This document shows, piece after piece, positions 9,391 to 17,979 of a stretch of 64,000 nucleotides of DNA. The notes under the pieces were generated by a model. That model was not told where the DNA came from. It saw only the letters and a program-made list of their open reading frames with translations, and did not search any database. A program made the position numbers and the translations under genes. Numbering within the stretch: position 1 is the first letter of the stretch; the number at the start of each line of letters is the position of its first letter. The DNA comes from Microvirga arabica (lineage in GTDB: Bacteria > Pseudomonadota > Alphaproteobacteria > Rhizobiales > Beijerinckiaceae): assembly GCF_016811235.1 (NCBI RefSeq), contig NZ_JAFBID010000023.1, forward strand, positions 1 to 64,000, in the 5' to 3' direction.

Positions 9391-9681
9391 TCAACACTGG
9401 CGCACCCGCACCCGCTCGCCAGAGCCCACGATGTAGCTCTGCACATCGCAGCCTGGGCTGGCGACGGTCACGCGTGTGTCGGCCCATGGCACGGCCGCTC
9501 CGACCCGCGGGGCAGGGTGGATCCGGTGCCTCAATGTCAAGATCAGGAACTCGGATCGACTGGAAAGCTTGCGCTGGAGGGGGCTCTTCGGGCCGCGCAT
9601 CTCTCCAGGAGTTTGAACCTGGGGCGGTGGTGGGCCTGAATGCCATTAGGACAAGGCCCCGGCGAAGATTGCGGGGGGCAT
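9391..9681 (-). pseudogene. Decayed third copy of the C-X17-C secreted-protein family
   Basis: From an ATG at 9681 with GAGGAA upstream, the frame stops at codon 12 (TAA, 9648-9646). Beyond it, sequence homologous to copy 1 is split between frames: PQVQTPGEMR in the start frame, then VPDLDIE in another frame, then back to TRVTVASPGCDVQSYIV and VRVRQC. Alignment with copy 1 shows one base missing where copy 1 has GAGGTGACCGG. The upstream block tgacaaagtgc is shared with copy 1. The copy is not expected to make a functional protein. Confidence 0.75.
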
Positions 9682-10010
9682 GATGTGTTCCTCAACTTGG
9701 GGTTTTTTGACAAAGTGCGGAACCGCGCTGGGATTTCGCGGCCCAAGCGCATGTGAGGAAAACGGTTTACGGCCGGTGGCGGAGTTTGCCCGTTGAAAAG
9801 ACTTCCGGTGTTCCGCCAGCAGGGGAGGCTTGGGCCTGAGCGGCTGCTCAATGATGGCAGCTTGTTGCGAACGTCCTACTGGCAAGCCATCTCCCCAGCG
9901 TCGATCGTCAAGCAGACGCCTTTTTGCGTGCGTCGTGAACAATAAGGCGGTGTGGATGGCGCAAGAGAGCCCACACCAACCGTCAGACACCGGGCATCAG
10001 CCATAAGTGT
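9682..10010. other. Intergenic region
   Basis: Contains the leader block shared with the family copy at 1963-2262 (near 9706). Nothing else is recognisable. Confidence 0.4.
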
Positions 10011-10172
10011 CTATCCGATGCGCGCGAAGCGGTAAGCGATGCGCCGGTGCGTTCTGACATCGTTGGCGAGGCTCCAACCGAAGCGGAACATCACAGCCAA
10101 CAGCAGGAGCACCGGAAACGGCTTGAGGTCCGCAATAAAGGCATGAATCATCAGATAGGTCGCTGCGTCCAT
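10011..10172 (-). CDS. Very small membrane protein, 53 aa
   Basis: ATG at 10172 with an excellent ribosome site, AAAAGGAG, eight bases upstream. One hydrophobic segment (FPVLLLLAVMF) is followed by a basic tail (VRTHRRIAYRFARIG). The layout, one membrane helix followed by an Arg/His-rich cytoplasmic tail, matches the neighbour at 10403-10600, suggesting two related small inner-membrane proteins. No domain family recognised. Confidence 0.6.
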   Translation of the reverse strand: MDAATYLMIHAFIADLKPFPVLLLLAVMFRFGWSLANDVRTHRRIAYRFARIG

Positions 10173-10402
10173 AACGGCACTCCTTTTGCTGTGAGACGCG
10201 CAAAGGAGGCCGTTCGTTCCGCACCATGACGGAGGGGTCTCGACAGAGTACAGGGAGACCCCAGGGGAATAAGCCCGTCAAGCCTCGTCTGGGCCGAACG
10301 GCGTCGGGAAGTTACGCCATAGGGCCTGGTGTGGAGATGGGTAAAAGGCTGGCGGCTCGACAGCCTGGAGGGGCTGCTCTGGGGCTGGCCAGTTCTACCT
10401 GA

Positions 10403-10600
10403 TCAGGAGAGCAGGATCGGACCTGTGACCCGGGCATCGAAAGGAATGGCGTTGAAGCGGCGGGTGATGCGCAGGTGCCTGCGCAGGCTGGCGGTCGCAA
10501 AACCGGCGACAAACGCCGCCACGACGATCATGAGGGCGGTCGTCCAGCTCGTGGTGATCAGAGCGGATGACAAAACGGTAAGCGTTGTGGTGAGCCCCAT
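10403..10600 (-). CDS. Small membrane protein, 65 aa
   Basis: ATG at 10600 follows AAGGAG with eight bases spacing. A single long hydrophobic helix (TALMIVVAAFVAGFATASL) precedes an Arg-rich tail (RRHLRITRRFNAIPFDAR). Similar in plan to the gene at 10011-10172, from which it is separated by about 230 bases. No known domain; an accessory membrane peptide is likely. Confidence 0.65.
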   Translation of the reverse strand: MGLTTTLTVLSSALITTSWTTALMIVVAAFVAGFATASLRRHLRITRRFNAIPFDARVTGPILLS

Positions 10601-11526
10601 GGCGTCTCTCCTTGATGTCGCCGGAAGTCATTACCGGGACCTTAACGAGCCTTGCCAAAGATTCCTATTCGGTCAGATGCTCTAGAGCGTACGGCCTATG
10701 GGCTGATCCTTGGTCATCCAAAGTTATCTCAATGCATATCCCGCACTTTGGTGCGCAAAAACCTCCAGTGAGTAATCCAATTTTCAAATAAAACCTGGTT
10801 CAAAGCGGACCACGTTTTCATTAAAAATGATTTTACTTTGATCAACGCCTTGTTGATGCTTACAAATCATAAAATATGACTTGTGACGCTACATCCACAT
10901 CGCGATGTTGCATGGAGATCGCAAACTATACCGAACGCGGGTAGTCAAAGAGGTCACATGCTTAGCTAGCGCAAAATCCCTTTGAAGCTGGAATATAGCT
11001 CGAAAGGTCTAGTCCAAAAGTTTTAGATGCGGCTTTGCCGTCACGAACGTGGCACGTGAGCTGTCAAAGATTGTCCGCCTAGATGGTTTCGTTGGCCAGT
11101 TGATCAGGAGGGTGGTCGTGCTGTTGCACTGTGCTGACCCTCGCATATCACACGCCTCAGCGACGCTAACATCCATAGCTAAAGCCCGGCATGCCCTTTG
11201 GCAGAGGGGCGCTCGCTCTACTGTCGTCGCCTTTACGGGCGAGCCAATCTTGATGAGAAACAGCGGGAGATTTCGGGGGACGGTGATAAGGAGCAATAGC
11301 CCGTTGGCTGCCCGCTGATAGCGCTCCAAGTATTAGATGTGGGAATTCATGTAATGGCGTCAGCTGGTTCGGATCACCTAAAGCGTGCTCCCCTGTCCTT
11401 GAAGCTTTCCCATGGATAAACATGGGGCATTCTTGATCCATGGACCTGCAGTGTCCCTGGTAGGACGGGGGCTCCCTAAAAATGCACGGATTGTAAAGGC
11501 CGCCATAGCGAGTGAGCCTCCATGTT
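10601..11526. other. Gap, AT-richer, no convincing gene
   Basis: The first 400 bases are clearly AT-richer than the surroundings. Overlapping frames of about 90-105 codons around 11009-11329 exist on both strands but neither has a start signal or domain. Confidence 0.45.
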
Positions 11527-11682
11527 TCATATCTTGCTGGCGAGCTTGAAGACGAGCAGCACGCCAGCAACAGCCGCTGCCAGCGCCAGTCCAAATGCGG
11601 TTGCCAGTTCAAATGGGGAAAGTCCCGCGCATCCCCCTGGGTAGCCGAGCAATCTACACCACCAAGTCGTCCACTCAGCCAT
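11527..11682 (-). CDS. Very small membrane protein, 51 aa
   Basis: ATG at 11682 with CGGAG upstream. The peptide starts with a Trp-rich stretch (MAEWTTWWCRLLGYPGG) and ends in one membrane helix (ATAFGLALAAAVAGVLLVF) plus a short basic end. Composition is typical of a real single-pass membrane peptide; no family recognised. Third such gene within 1.7 kb. Confidence 0.5.
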   Translation of the reverse strand: MAEWTTWWCRLLGYPGGCAGLSPFELATAFGLALAAAVAGVLLVFKLASKI

Positions 11683-11935
11683 GGCATGCTCCGACGAATT
11701 GCGCCTGACCTGTAAGCTTAACAGTAACTAAGTTTTTGACGTAATTCCAAGAGGCTGGCTCGGGGCCTCAACAGACCACTTGTATGATTGGGATAGGTAG
11801 GTGCGCCCTCTGAAGAGATAGTAACCAAGACGTCGACTACATAGGTTACGGTATAGTCGCGTCAGCATCCAGCGTCTAAGGTTATTCGTACAGGGGTGCA
11901 GTGCGGGATAATGCGAGGGGCAGATGGGTATAGCT

Positions 11936-12082
11936 ATGAATTTCATCGAGGCAAAGAAAATGCGATCATTCCTTCAGGACAGGTCAGGAGCAACCTTGAT
12001 GGAGTATAGCCTCTTCCCGGATCCGATCGTGGTGGTATATATCAGCACAATGACATCTATTAGTGCTTTTCTGATAGAGTAA
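11936..12082 (+). CDS. Degenerate Flp-type pilin
   Basis: 48 aa, or 40 aa from the ATG at 11960, which has GAGG at a good distance and fits the usual leader length. It contains FLQDRSGATLMEYSL, an evident match to the Flp leader/processing motif, in frame with a following hydrophobic segment. That segment is broken by PDP, and the protein ends early without the usual C-terminal part. It aligns without frameshift to the canonical pilin at 17589, so it is either a decaying pilin or a divergent minor one. Confidence 0.55.
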   Translation: MNFIEAKKMRSFLQDRSGATLMEYSLFPDPIVVVYISTMTSISAFLIE

Positions 12083-12176
12083 TTTGAGGCAATTCATTAC
12101 CCTCTACTCTAATCAATGGAATTGTAATTCCGATCGCAGCCCGAGTTGAGGTGTTCGTACTGTGCTTTTGTTCTAC

Positions 12177-12353
12177 ATGTTACAAATTATAATACCTTTG
12201 GCCAAATTCCTAATTGGGTTTCTCCGAACGTTGCTGCTAGATCTGAAAGACAGATTGTCTTCTCCTCGCCCTTATTACATAACCGCGAGATCTTCAAATG
12301 CAGAGCATGTCTTCGAGTCTGCTCCGGCAACAGTGCAGACCTGTAGGAGCTGA
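12177..12353 (+). CDS. Possible small membrane peptide upstream of the glycosyltransferase
   Basis: An AT-rich frame beginning MLQIIIPLAKFLIGFLRTLL ends two bases before the glycosyltransferase start, which would fit translational coupling. It has no clear ribosome site and no family match, so it may be chance. Confidence 0.25.
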   Translation: MLQIIIPLAKFLIGFLRTLLLDLKDRLSSPRPYYITARSSNAEHVFESAPATVQTCRS

Positions 12354-12355
12354 CG

Positions 12356-13351
12356 ATGGGTACCAACGGCCTAGGTGAGCCTTGTCGTCCGGTGAGCTCA
12401 ACGCACCTGACAGATTCTGCCGATGGACTAAATATAGCGGTTCTGCTCCCCTGCTTTAATGAAGCCTCGACAATCGGCAACGTCGTTCACAGATTCAGAG
12501 CGGCTCTCCCGCAAGCGCGAATATTCGTCTATGATAACAATTCTACTGACAGAACTGCCGGGGTAGCGCGAGCAGCTGGAGCCATCGTGCGAAGCGAGGG
12601 GCGTCAAGGCAAAGGAAATGTTGTACGGAGGATGTTCGCTGATATCGAAGCTGACGTGTACGTTCTAGCCGATGGGGACGACACCTATGATGCAAGTGCC
12701 TCACCTCGGATTATTCAGCATCTCATCAAAGGCGGCTATGATTTCATTAACGGCGCCCGCGTTTCCACCGTCGCTGAAGCATACCGTCCCGGGCACAGAC
12801 TCGGTAACATCCTCTTGACGCAGCTCGTGCGTATCGTGTTTGGACGCCAATTCAAAGACATGCTGTCAGGCTACAAAGTCTTCTCGCGGCGGTTTGCGAA
12901 GTCTTTTCCGGCGATGTCGAGGGGATTTGAAATTGAGACGGAACTCACCGTGCATGCACTCGAACTTCGAATGCCATGCGATGAGCTTCCAACCGCGTAC
13001 AAAGAGCGACCAGAGGGATCATCCAGTAAGCTTAGGACGTTCCGAGATGGTGCGAGAATTCTGGTTCTAATCGCAAGGCTGGTGAAAGATGAGCGACCCT
13101 TTCAGTCTTTCGGATTGCTGGGGCTCATGTTGGTGCTCTTGGCGATTGGGTTGAGCGTGCCTGTGATCACGACCTATCTTGAAACCGGCCTCGTTCCGCG
13201 GTTTCCCACTGCGATTCTGAGCGTCGGCCTCGTTCTGCTCGGGACATTGTCTTTCTTTGCAGGCTTGATCCTGGATATGGTGACAACCACACGCCAGGAG
13301 ATGAAGAGGCTGATGTACTTGTCGATCCCATGGGTCGGAAAACGGGAATGA
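12356..13351 (+). CDS. Family 2 glycosyltransferase, polyprenyl-phosphate sugar transferase type
   Basis: 331 aa; AGGAG seven bases before the ATG. GT-A fold signatures are visible: AVLLPCFNEASTIGNVV, VYDNNSTDRT and the metal-binding LADGDDTYD. The last 90 residues hold two membrane helices, as in DPM1/ArnC-like enzymes that move a sugar from a nucleotide to a polyprenyl phosphate. Its stop overlaps the start of a GtrA-type flippase gene (ATGA), a standard pair for making and flipping lipid-linked sugars. It sits next to the prepilin peptidase gene, inside the Tad locus. Confidence 0.85.
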   Translation: MGTNGLGEPCRPVSSTHLTDSADGLNIAVLLPCFNEASTIGNVVHRFRAALPQARIFVYDNNSTDRTAGVARAAGAIVRSEGRQGKGNVVRRMFADIEADVYVLADGDDTYDASASPRIIQHLIKGGYDFINGARVSTVAEAYRPGHRLGNILLTQLVRIVFGRQFKDMLSGYKVFSRRFAKSFPAMSRGFEIETELTVHALELRMPCDELPTAYKERPEGSSSKLRTFRDGARILVLIARLVKDERPFQSFGLLGLMLVLLAIGLSVPVITTYLETGLVPRFPTAILSVGLVLLGTLSFFAGLILDMVTTTRQEMKRLMYLSIPWVGKRE

Positions 13352-13776
13352 GTGAGAGGGGTGGGCCAACACGAACTCTGGATGAGGCAAGGACATTCTA
13401 CAGATTTTGTGCTGTCGGCGCTGTTGGGTTTCTCACCGATGTGCTGTTGGCGCTGGCCCTCGTCGCAACCGGTATGAGCCCGCTGCTTGCTCGCGGACTG
13501 GCCATTCCTCCGGCGCTGTTCGTCACCTTCAATCTCAATCGACGATGGTCCTTCAAGCATGCCGCGGGCGGGAGTTATTTTCGGCAACTCGCGGCATACC
13601 TGGTGACGCAGAGTTTCGGCGCGAGTTGTAACTTCCTGATTTTCATGTTGGCTCTTTCAATGCTACCACAGCCATTCAATGAGCCGGCGCCATCGATTGT
13701 GCTGGCGTCAGGAGCAGCCCTTGTTGTGAATTACCTCGGCTCACGGTTTCTTGTATTTCGCCAAGGGAGAGCCTAG
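13348..13776 (+). CDS. GtrA-like membrane protein (lipid-linked sugar flippase family)
   Basis: 142 aa. The ATGA overlap with the preceding stop decides the start at 13348. Four hydrophobic segments with the GtrA pattern: FCAVGAVGFLTDVLL, then FNLNRRWSF after helix 2, and NYLGSRFLVFR at the end. Members help move polyprenyl-linked sugars across the inner membrane. Partner of the glycosyltransferase at 12356. Confidence 0.85.
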   Translation: MSERGGPTRTLDEARTFYRFCAVGAVGFLTDVLLALALVATGMSPLLARGLAIPPALFVTFNLNRRWSFKHAAGGSYFRQLAAYLVTQSFGASCNFLIFMLALSMLPQPFNEPAPSIVLASGAALVVNYLGSRFLVFRQGRA

Positions 13777-13848
13777 GGCGTTTCGGTTTGGGGACGCGGG
13801 CGTGAATGCCTGGTTCGGACGCCAACGGACTAAAGTGGTGTGGGGCAC

Positions 13849-14361
13849 ATGGCACATTTGATGTCTTATATTTTTCCTGCGCTCATGGCCTATGCCGCCC
13901 TGAGTGATCTCCTGACTATGAAGATCCCAAACTGGCTCACGGGTGGGCTTGCAGTCGTCTTTCCCGTCATAGCCCTTCTGGTCGGCATGGACATCTCAGC
14001 TCTGATCAACCACATCCTGGCAGGGATTGTCCTTCTGGCAGCAGGAGTGGCGATGTTTGTTCCTGGATGGATGGGGGCAGGGGATGCCAAACTGTTGGCC
14101 GGCATCGGACTATGGTTCGGATGGGGGACGGCGCTCATCGACTTTCTCCTCTTGACTGCCGTGGCCGGAGGCGGTTTGACGCTTGTCATCTTGGTCATAC
14201 GGAGCATTCCGTTGCCCACGTTCGCCTTGTCCTGGGATTGGCTGCAGCGCCTGCATAACAAGAAAAAAGGGATTCCCTATGGAATTGCGTTGGCTGGGGC
14301 CGGGCTATTGGTTTATCCGACTTCGGGGATTGGGCATGCTCTGTTAAGTTTAGCGAACTAG
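13849..14361 (+). CDS. cpaA: Tad prepilin peptidase CpaA/TadV (A24 aspartic protease)
   Basis: 170 aa, polytopic. The two catalytic aspartates of A24 peptidases lie in SDLLTMKIPNW and GAGDAKLL. This short form without a methylase domain is the Tad-type enzyme that cleaves Flp prepilins and pseudopilins at the cytoplasmic face. Start is uncertain among a GTG at 13840, ATG 13849 and ATG 13861. It follows the glycosyltransferase/GtrA pair by about 70 bases. Confidence 0.9.
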   Translation: MAHLMSYIFPALMAYAALSDLLTMKIPNWLTGGLAVVFPVIALLVGMDISALINHILAGIVLLAAGVAMFVPGWMGAGDAKLLAGIGLWFGWGTALIDFLLLTAVAGGGLTLVILVIRSIPLPTFALSWDWLQRLHNKKKGIPYGIALAGAGLLVYPTSGIGHALLSLAN

Positions 14362-14971
14362 AAGCTGCGTCAAAGGGGCCCGGTAGCAATCTCGGGAGGA
14401 GCGTTTCCCACTGAAATGCCAAAGCGCAGCTGCAGATCGCTCATCCCTATCCTGACCATGACTTAAGGGTGGTAGTCTCCTTCAATGACATCCCGTAGAC
14501 CCAGTGCGGAGGTGCCGCGTTGTCTGGGTTACGACCGAGCTGCATGGCATCGTTGCTGTAGCTTCCGGTGCGCAAGGCCAACCAGAACGCAACCTACAGT
14601 GTGCTGACCTTTTGGCCTGCCCTCGATCGCGATCTGATGGCGGGCAATTTGGCGCCATAGAAAACTCGGGGCGGTGCGGCGCTGCGCTTCATCCCGCGGA
14701 TCTTGGAAGCGTCGTTGAACGCTCTTGCTCTGTGCTACGAATCCCGAAGGCGCATTCGTGCAACACTCGTAAAGGATCGGCATTCAGCAAGGGTTTCTTG
14801 AGCAAGAGCGACAAGCGATTTGATGACAGACTTGCCCCGCTTTCGCTCAGCCGATACCACCACCTCGCGCTCTAAGCGGTTCTAGGCCAGTGCATCTTGT
14901 CCGCAATGATATGAGAGCGTGAGAGCTCGCCGACCGTCCAAACTAAGGAAGAGCCGAGCAGCTCAGTCTTC
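14362..14971. other. Convergent gap, no gene recognised
   Basis: About 600 bases between cpaA and the lipoprotein gene. One plus-strand frame (14504-14875) contains a stretch faintly like the end of an IS5-type transposase (VVERS) but too weak to call. Confidence 0.4.
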
Positions 14972-15286
14972 CTATGGGGTTCCGGATGAGGCTGGCGCAC
15001 CGCCGCCATTACCGGCGGGGGCTTGGCCAGCGCCGGCGGCACCTGATCCAAGCTCGTACCGTCTGGTGGCACGGGCCAACCGCTCGCCGCTGAATGCGAT
15101 GTCCTTGTTGCGAGCATGCGCTGGCCAGGGGTCGGTGACATGAGTGACAATGTTGGCTTGTACGGCCTCGCCGGCATTGAACGCGATGGTATCCTTCCGG
15201 TCCATGTACTCTGAGCAACCTGCCAGGGCTGGCCCAGCGAGCAGAATGCCGAGAAAAACCCGAGCTGTTAGTTGATACCTCGTCAT
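14972..15286 (-). CDS. Small Tad-locus lipoprotein next to the secretin (CpaD-position gene)
   Basis: 104 aa from the ATG at 15286. Signal peptide with lipobox LAGC (GILLAGPALAGCSEYMDR), then DTIAFNAGEAVQANI and DPWPAHARNKDIAF, and a Gly/Ala-rich tail. Small lipoproteins with a DTI...AG.AV...DPWP pattern commonly lie beside cpaC/cpaD in rhizobial pilus loci. It is probably an outer-membrane partner of the secretin, though far shorter than a full CpaD. It follows cpaC by about 105 bases on the same strand. Confidence 0.75.
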   Translation of the reverse strand: MTRYQLTARVFLGILLAGPALAGCSEYMDRKDTIAFNAGEAVQANIVTHVTDPWPAHARNKDIAFSGERLARATRRYELGSGAAGAGQAPAGNGGGAPASSGTP

Positions 15287-15390
15287 GATCTGCGGACCTT
15301 GCTCAAATGCTGTCTTGACCACTCTGGCGTCACAAGCCGTGTCGCTGTCACGCTCGCATGATTCCCTATGGGAGAAAATATGGAAACGTT

Positions 15391-16917
15391 CTAGTTTTTG
15401 GCTCGAACCACAGTTGACGAAGCAGGGGGCTTTCCTGCCGCATATGCCGGTGCGACGCTGCCGGGCTGCGGCAGGACGTGCCCGAACGGGCCTTTCAGCC
15501 TCGTTCCGTTGGCTGTCACCCATTTCTGGGTTGCTGCGACGGCCGAAGGATCAATGGGCTGATCAACCTCAAGCTTGCCCGTGATGAAGAGGTCAGCGTC
15601 GTTGGCCGGCAACTTTTTATCAAGGGGCGTCGCGAGCAACTCGCCCGGCTTGGCCGGCTTCACAAGGTGTGGGGTCACGATCACCACGAGCTCGGTCTCG
15701 CGCGACTGAAACTCGGTGCTGCGGAAGAGAGCCCCGAGAACTGGCAACGATCCGAGCCATGGCAGCTGTTGGATGTTGCGGTCGGTCACGTTTTGGATCA
15801 GACCAGCGAGGGCAAAACTTTGTCCGTCCCGCAGTTCAACCTGTGTCGTGGCACGACGCACTGTGATACCAGGCACTGCAATTCCCCCTCCAGTGGGGAC
15901 AGACAGGGTGCGATCAATGTCGCTCACCTCAGGCGTGAGAGTAATGTTGATCAGGCCATTCGACAACACAACTGGCAAGAAGTCGAGTTTGACGCCGAAT
16001 TCTTTGTAATCAATCGTGATCGTCGGCGTGCCGCCGTCATCTGTTGTGCGTGCGATTGGAATCGGAATTTCGCCACCAGCATGGAACGATGCCCTGCCTC
16101 CGGATAAAGCCACTAAATTCGGCTCGGCGAGACGGCGAACAAGGCCCTTCGATTCCATTGCTTGGATCAGGATATCAAGACTTCTACTTCCATCAACCCA
16201 ACTCGAGAGGACTTGCGCAAACGGAACACTGGATATGCCCACTCCGGTCGCAATGTTAGTCAGGCCAAGACCCCGCTTTGCAAGGAACTCAGTTTGAATC
16301 CCAAGTTCCCGGCCGGCAGTGCGGCTGACTTCTATGAAACGCACCTGCAGCATCACCTGCTGCGGCGACACAACTTTCGTCGCGTTGATCACGCCGCCAG
16401 GGGAGACGCTTCGGGCGATCTCAACCGCTCGATCCACCTCCTGGCTGTCGGCGGCCATTCCCTCTAAGATAACCTGTTCACCACTGCCACGAACTCTGAT
16501 CCCGCTACCACCACCCGCACCGATCTTTTCCGCCACATTGGCGGCATCGGGGCCAACCTCAACGTCGACGACCCCGATGATTTGCTTTTGCTCGTTTAGG
16601 ATCGAGACATTGGTCGTTCCGACCTTTTTACCCAGCACGTAAAGAGTCTGGTCGCTCAGCGGAATGACGTCGGCAATTTCAGTGGCTCCCACCAAGACAT
16701 CCGTGAAGGGTTGCTCCATCCGAACAGTCTGGGATTTATTGATCGTCACCCGGGTTCGCACCAGTTTGGCGCCGCCCGGGGCTGCTTGGGCTCGTGCTTG
16801 CGCGTAGGCGGGGGCACTCCCGACCATTGGCTCGCAAACCATTCCGCCCACGGCCAGCGCAGTGACGACTGCTGGCAGAATTCGAGGTTTGGTTCTAGCC
16901 GCCATGTTGCCCCTCAT
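15391..16917 (-). CDS. cpaC: Tad pilus outer-membrane secretin CpaC/RcpA
   Basis: 508 aa. Signal peptide, then an N-terminal pilus/BON-like region (VRTRVTINKSQTVRM, IPLSDQTLYVLGKKVGTTNV), an N1-type domain with VILEGMAADSQEVD, and a C-terminal secretin core ending in GSLPVLGALFRS and ETELVVIVTPHLVKP. The protein forms the outer-membrane channel for the Flp pilus. Encoded on the minus strand, divergent from the canonical pilin gene, with the lipoprotein gene downstream. Confidence 0.94.
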   Translation of the reverse strand: MRGNMAARTKPRILPAVVTALAVGGMVCEPMVGSAPAYAQARAQAAPGGAKLVRTRVTINKSQTVRMEQPFTDVLVGATEIADVIPLSDQTLYVLGKKVGTTNVSILNEQKQIIGVVDVEVGPDAANVAEKIGAGGGSGIRVRGSGEQVILEGMAADSQEVDRAVEIARSVSPGGVINATKVVSPQQVMLQVRFIEVSRTAGRELGIQTEFLAKRGLGLTNIATGVGISSVPFAQVLSSWVDGSRSLDILIQAMESKGLVRRLAEPNLVALSGGRASFHAGGEIPIPIARTTDDGGTPTITIDYKEFGVKLDFLPVVLSNGLINITLTPEVSDIDRTLSVPTGGGIAVPGITVRRATTQVELRDGQSFALAGLIQNVTDRNIQQLPWLGSLPVLGALFRSTEFQSRETELVVIVTPHLVKPAKPGELLATPLDKKLPANDADLFITGKLEVDQPIDPSAVAATQKWVTANGTRLKGPFGHVLPQPGSVAPAYAAGKPPASSTVVRAKN

Positions 16918-17588
16918 AGATGGTTCGTAAAGTGCGGGTTAATCGCCGTTGCTACCGGCCGTTTTGGTGCACAACAAGATTAATCTGCATCCTTGGTTAA
17001 GAAGAATGCGGTTTTTGCCAGGCTCTGCGATGAAAATGTCACAACATGGTTTACCAGACGTTAAGTTGCTCAACGGAGCGTCCTTGGCAGCCGGCAGGAG
17101 GGCCGATGGGAGAACGGATCCTGTTGCGTGACGCCCCGCGTTCGAGGCTGGTTCCGGCGATTTGCTTGGCGGGAAAACGAGGATCTGGATACTTGCTGTC
17201 CTCCAAAGCGCTCTCGGCCTGCTAAACGAATAGCAGTCTGGCCATAGTGTAATAACTCATTGTTGCTTAGCTGAAGCTCGCTTGATCTGCAGAAAGCATC
17301 GGTCAGTAGGGGATGTCAGGCCAATCAAAGGGGGGGGTGCGGCAACGTGAGCACATTGCGCCTTGCCTCTCAAGAGTAGGGCGAAAACTGTTGAGAAATT
17401 AAGCACATACCTCTGTGGGAAATTAACCATAAGCATTGACCATCTCGCCGAGAAACGTACCTCTAAAGGGTAAGTGGTCTTAGGACTGTATTGACTCTGT
17501 TAAGACTTAAAGGTTCTTTGAAGGACATCAGATCCCTGTGGTCTGTGTTGAAGGGCTAGGGGTACTGGCCTCAAGGGGTAAATCGAAG
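16918..17588. promoter_or_regulatory. Shared upstream region of cpaC and the canonical pilin gene
   Basis: 670 bases without a gene separate cpaC (minus) from the pilin (plus), enough for two separate promoters. A TTAACCAT octamer, which resembles alphaproteobacterial CtrA half-sites, is at 17423-17430. An AT-rich stretch ending in gttaagacttaaagg precedes the pilin. Promoter positions are not resolved. Confidence 0.5.
17423..17430 (+). promoter_or_regulatory. Possible CtrA-type site TTAACCAT
   Basis: The octamer TTAACCAT lies about 160 bases upstream of the pilin ATG; TTAACCAA occurs at 17908-17915 upstream of cpaB. In Caulobacter pilA is CtrA-controlled. An 8-mer match alone is weak evidence. 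Confidence 0.3.
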
Positions 17589-17765
17589 ATGACAAATCTT
17601 ATGAAGCGTTTCGTTCGCAATGAAGACGGTGCGACGATGGTTGAGTACGGCCTGATGGTGGCGCTGATTGCTGTCGTGTGTATCGCTGCGGTGACCCTGG
17701 TTGGTACCGATGTTGCGGCGATGTTTAACCACGTCGCTAGCAAGATGACGGTGCCAGCGACTTAA
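17589..17765 (+). CDS. Canonical Flp-type Tad pilin
   Basis: 58 aa. Leader MTNLMKRFVRNEDG, processing motif GATMVEYGLMVAL with the conserved Glu/Tyr, and one hydrophobic helix, ending VPAT. Length and layout are those of a major pilin subunit. A strong hairpin follows within 20 bases of the stop, which would let the pilin mRNA accumulate over the downstream assembly genes. Cleaved by CpaA and assembled by CpaF with TadB/TadC. Confidence 0.92.
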   Translation: MTNLMKRFVRNEDGATMVEYGLMVALIAVVCIAAVTLVGTDVAAMFNHVASKMTVPAT

Positions 17766-17783
17766 TCGTAAGGTCCCTCATAT

Positions 17784-17812
17784 GACCCGCTAGGGCCGTC
17801 CTCTAGCGGGTC
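17784..17812 (+). terminator. Hairpin after the pilin gene
   Basis: GACCCGCTAG (17784-17793) pairs perfectly with CTAGCGGGTC (17803-17812) across a 9-base loop, followed by gtctt. The weak T-tract suggests a partial terminator or mRNA-stabilising structure. Confidence 0.6.
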
Positions 17813-17979
17813 GTCTTGCAGGAAATAGGCGTCTCGGCTGATCAGAGGTGGTGCTTACGAAAGTCTTTATTCGTTGAGCACCTCTTCTCTCGTGGCGCCT
17901 TGTCAGATTAACCAAAGATGATTGACGCTACGTCTGTATTCCTGATGCGTAACTCAGGCGGCGAAACAAAGGCTTAAGG

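Noticed and set aside
14504..14875. Possible IS5-type transposase remnant
   Set aside because: Only a few residues match; no inverted repeats or DDE motif seen.
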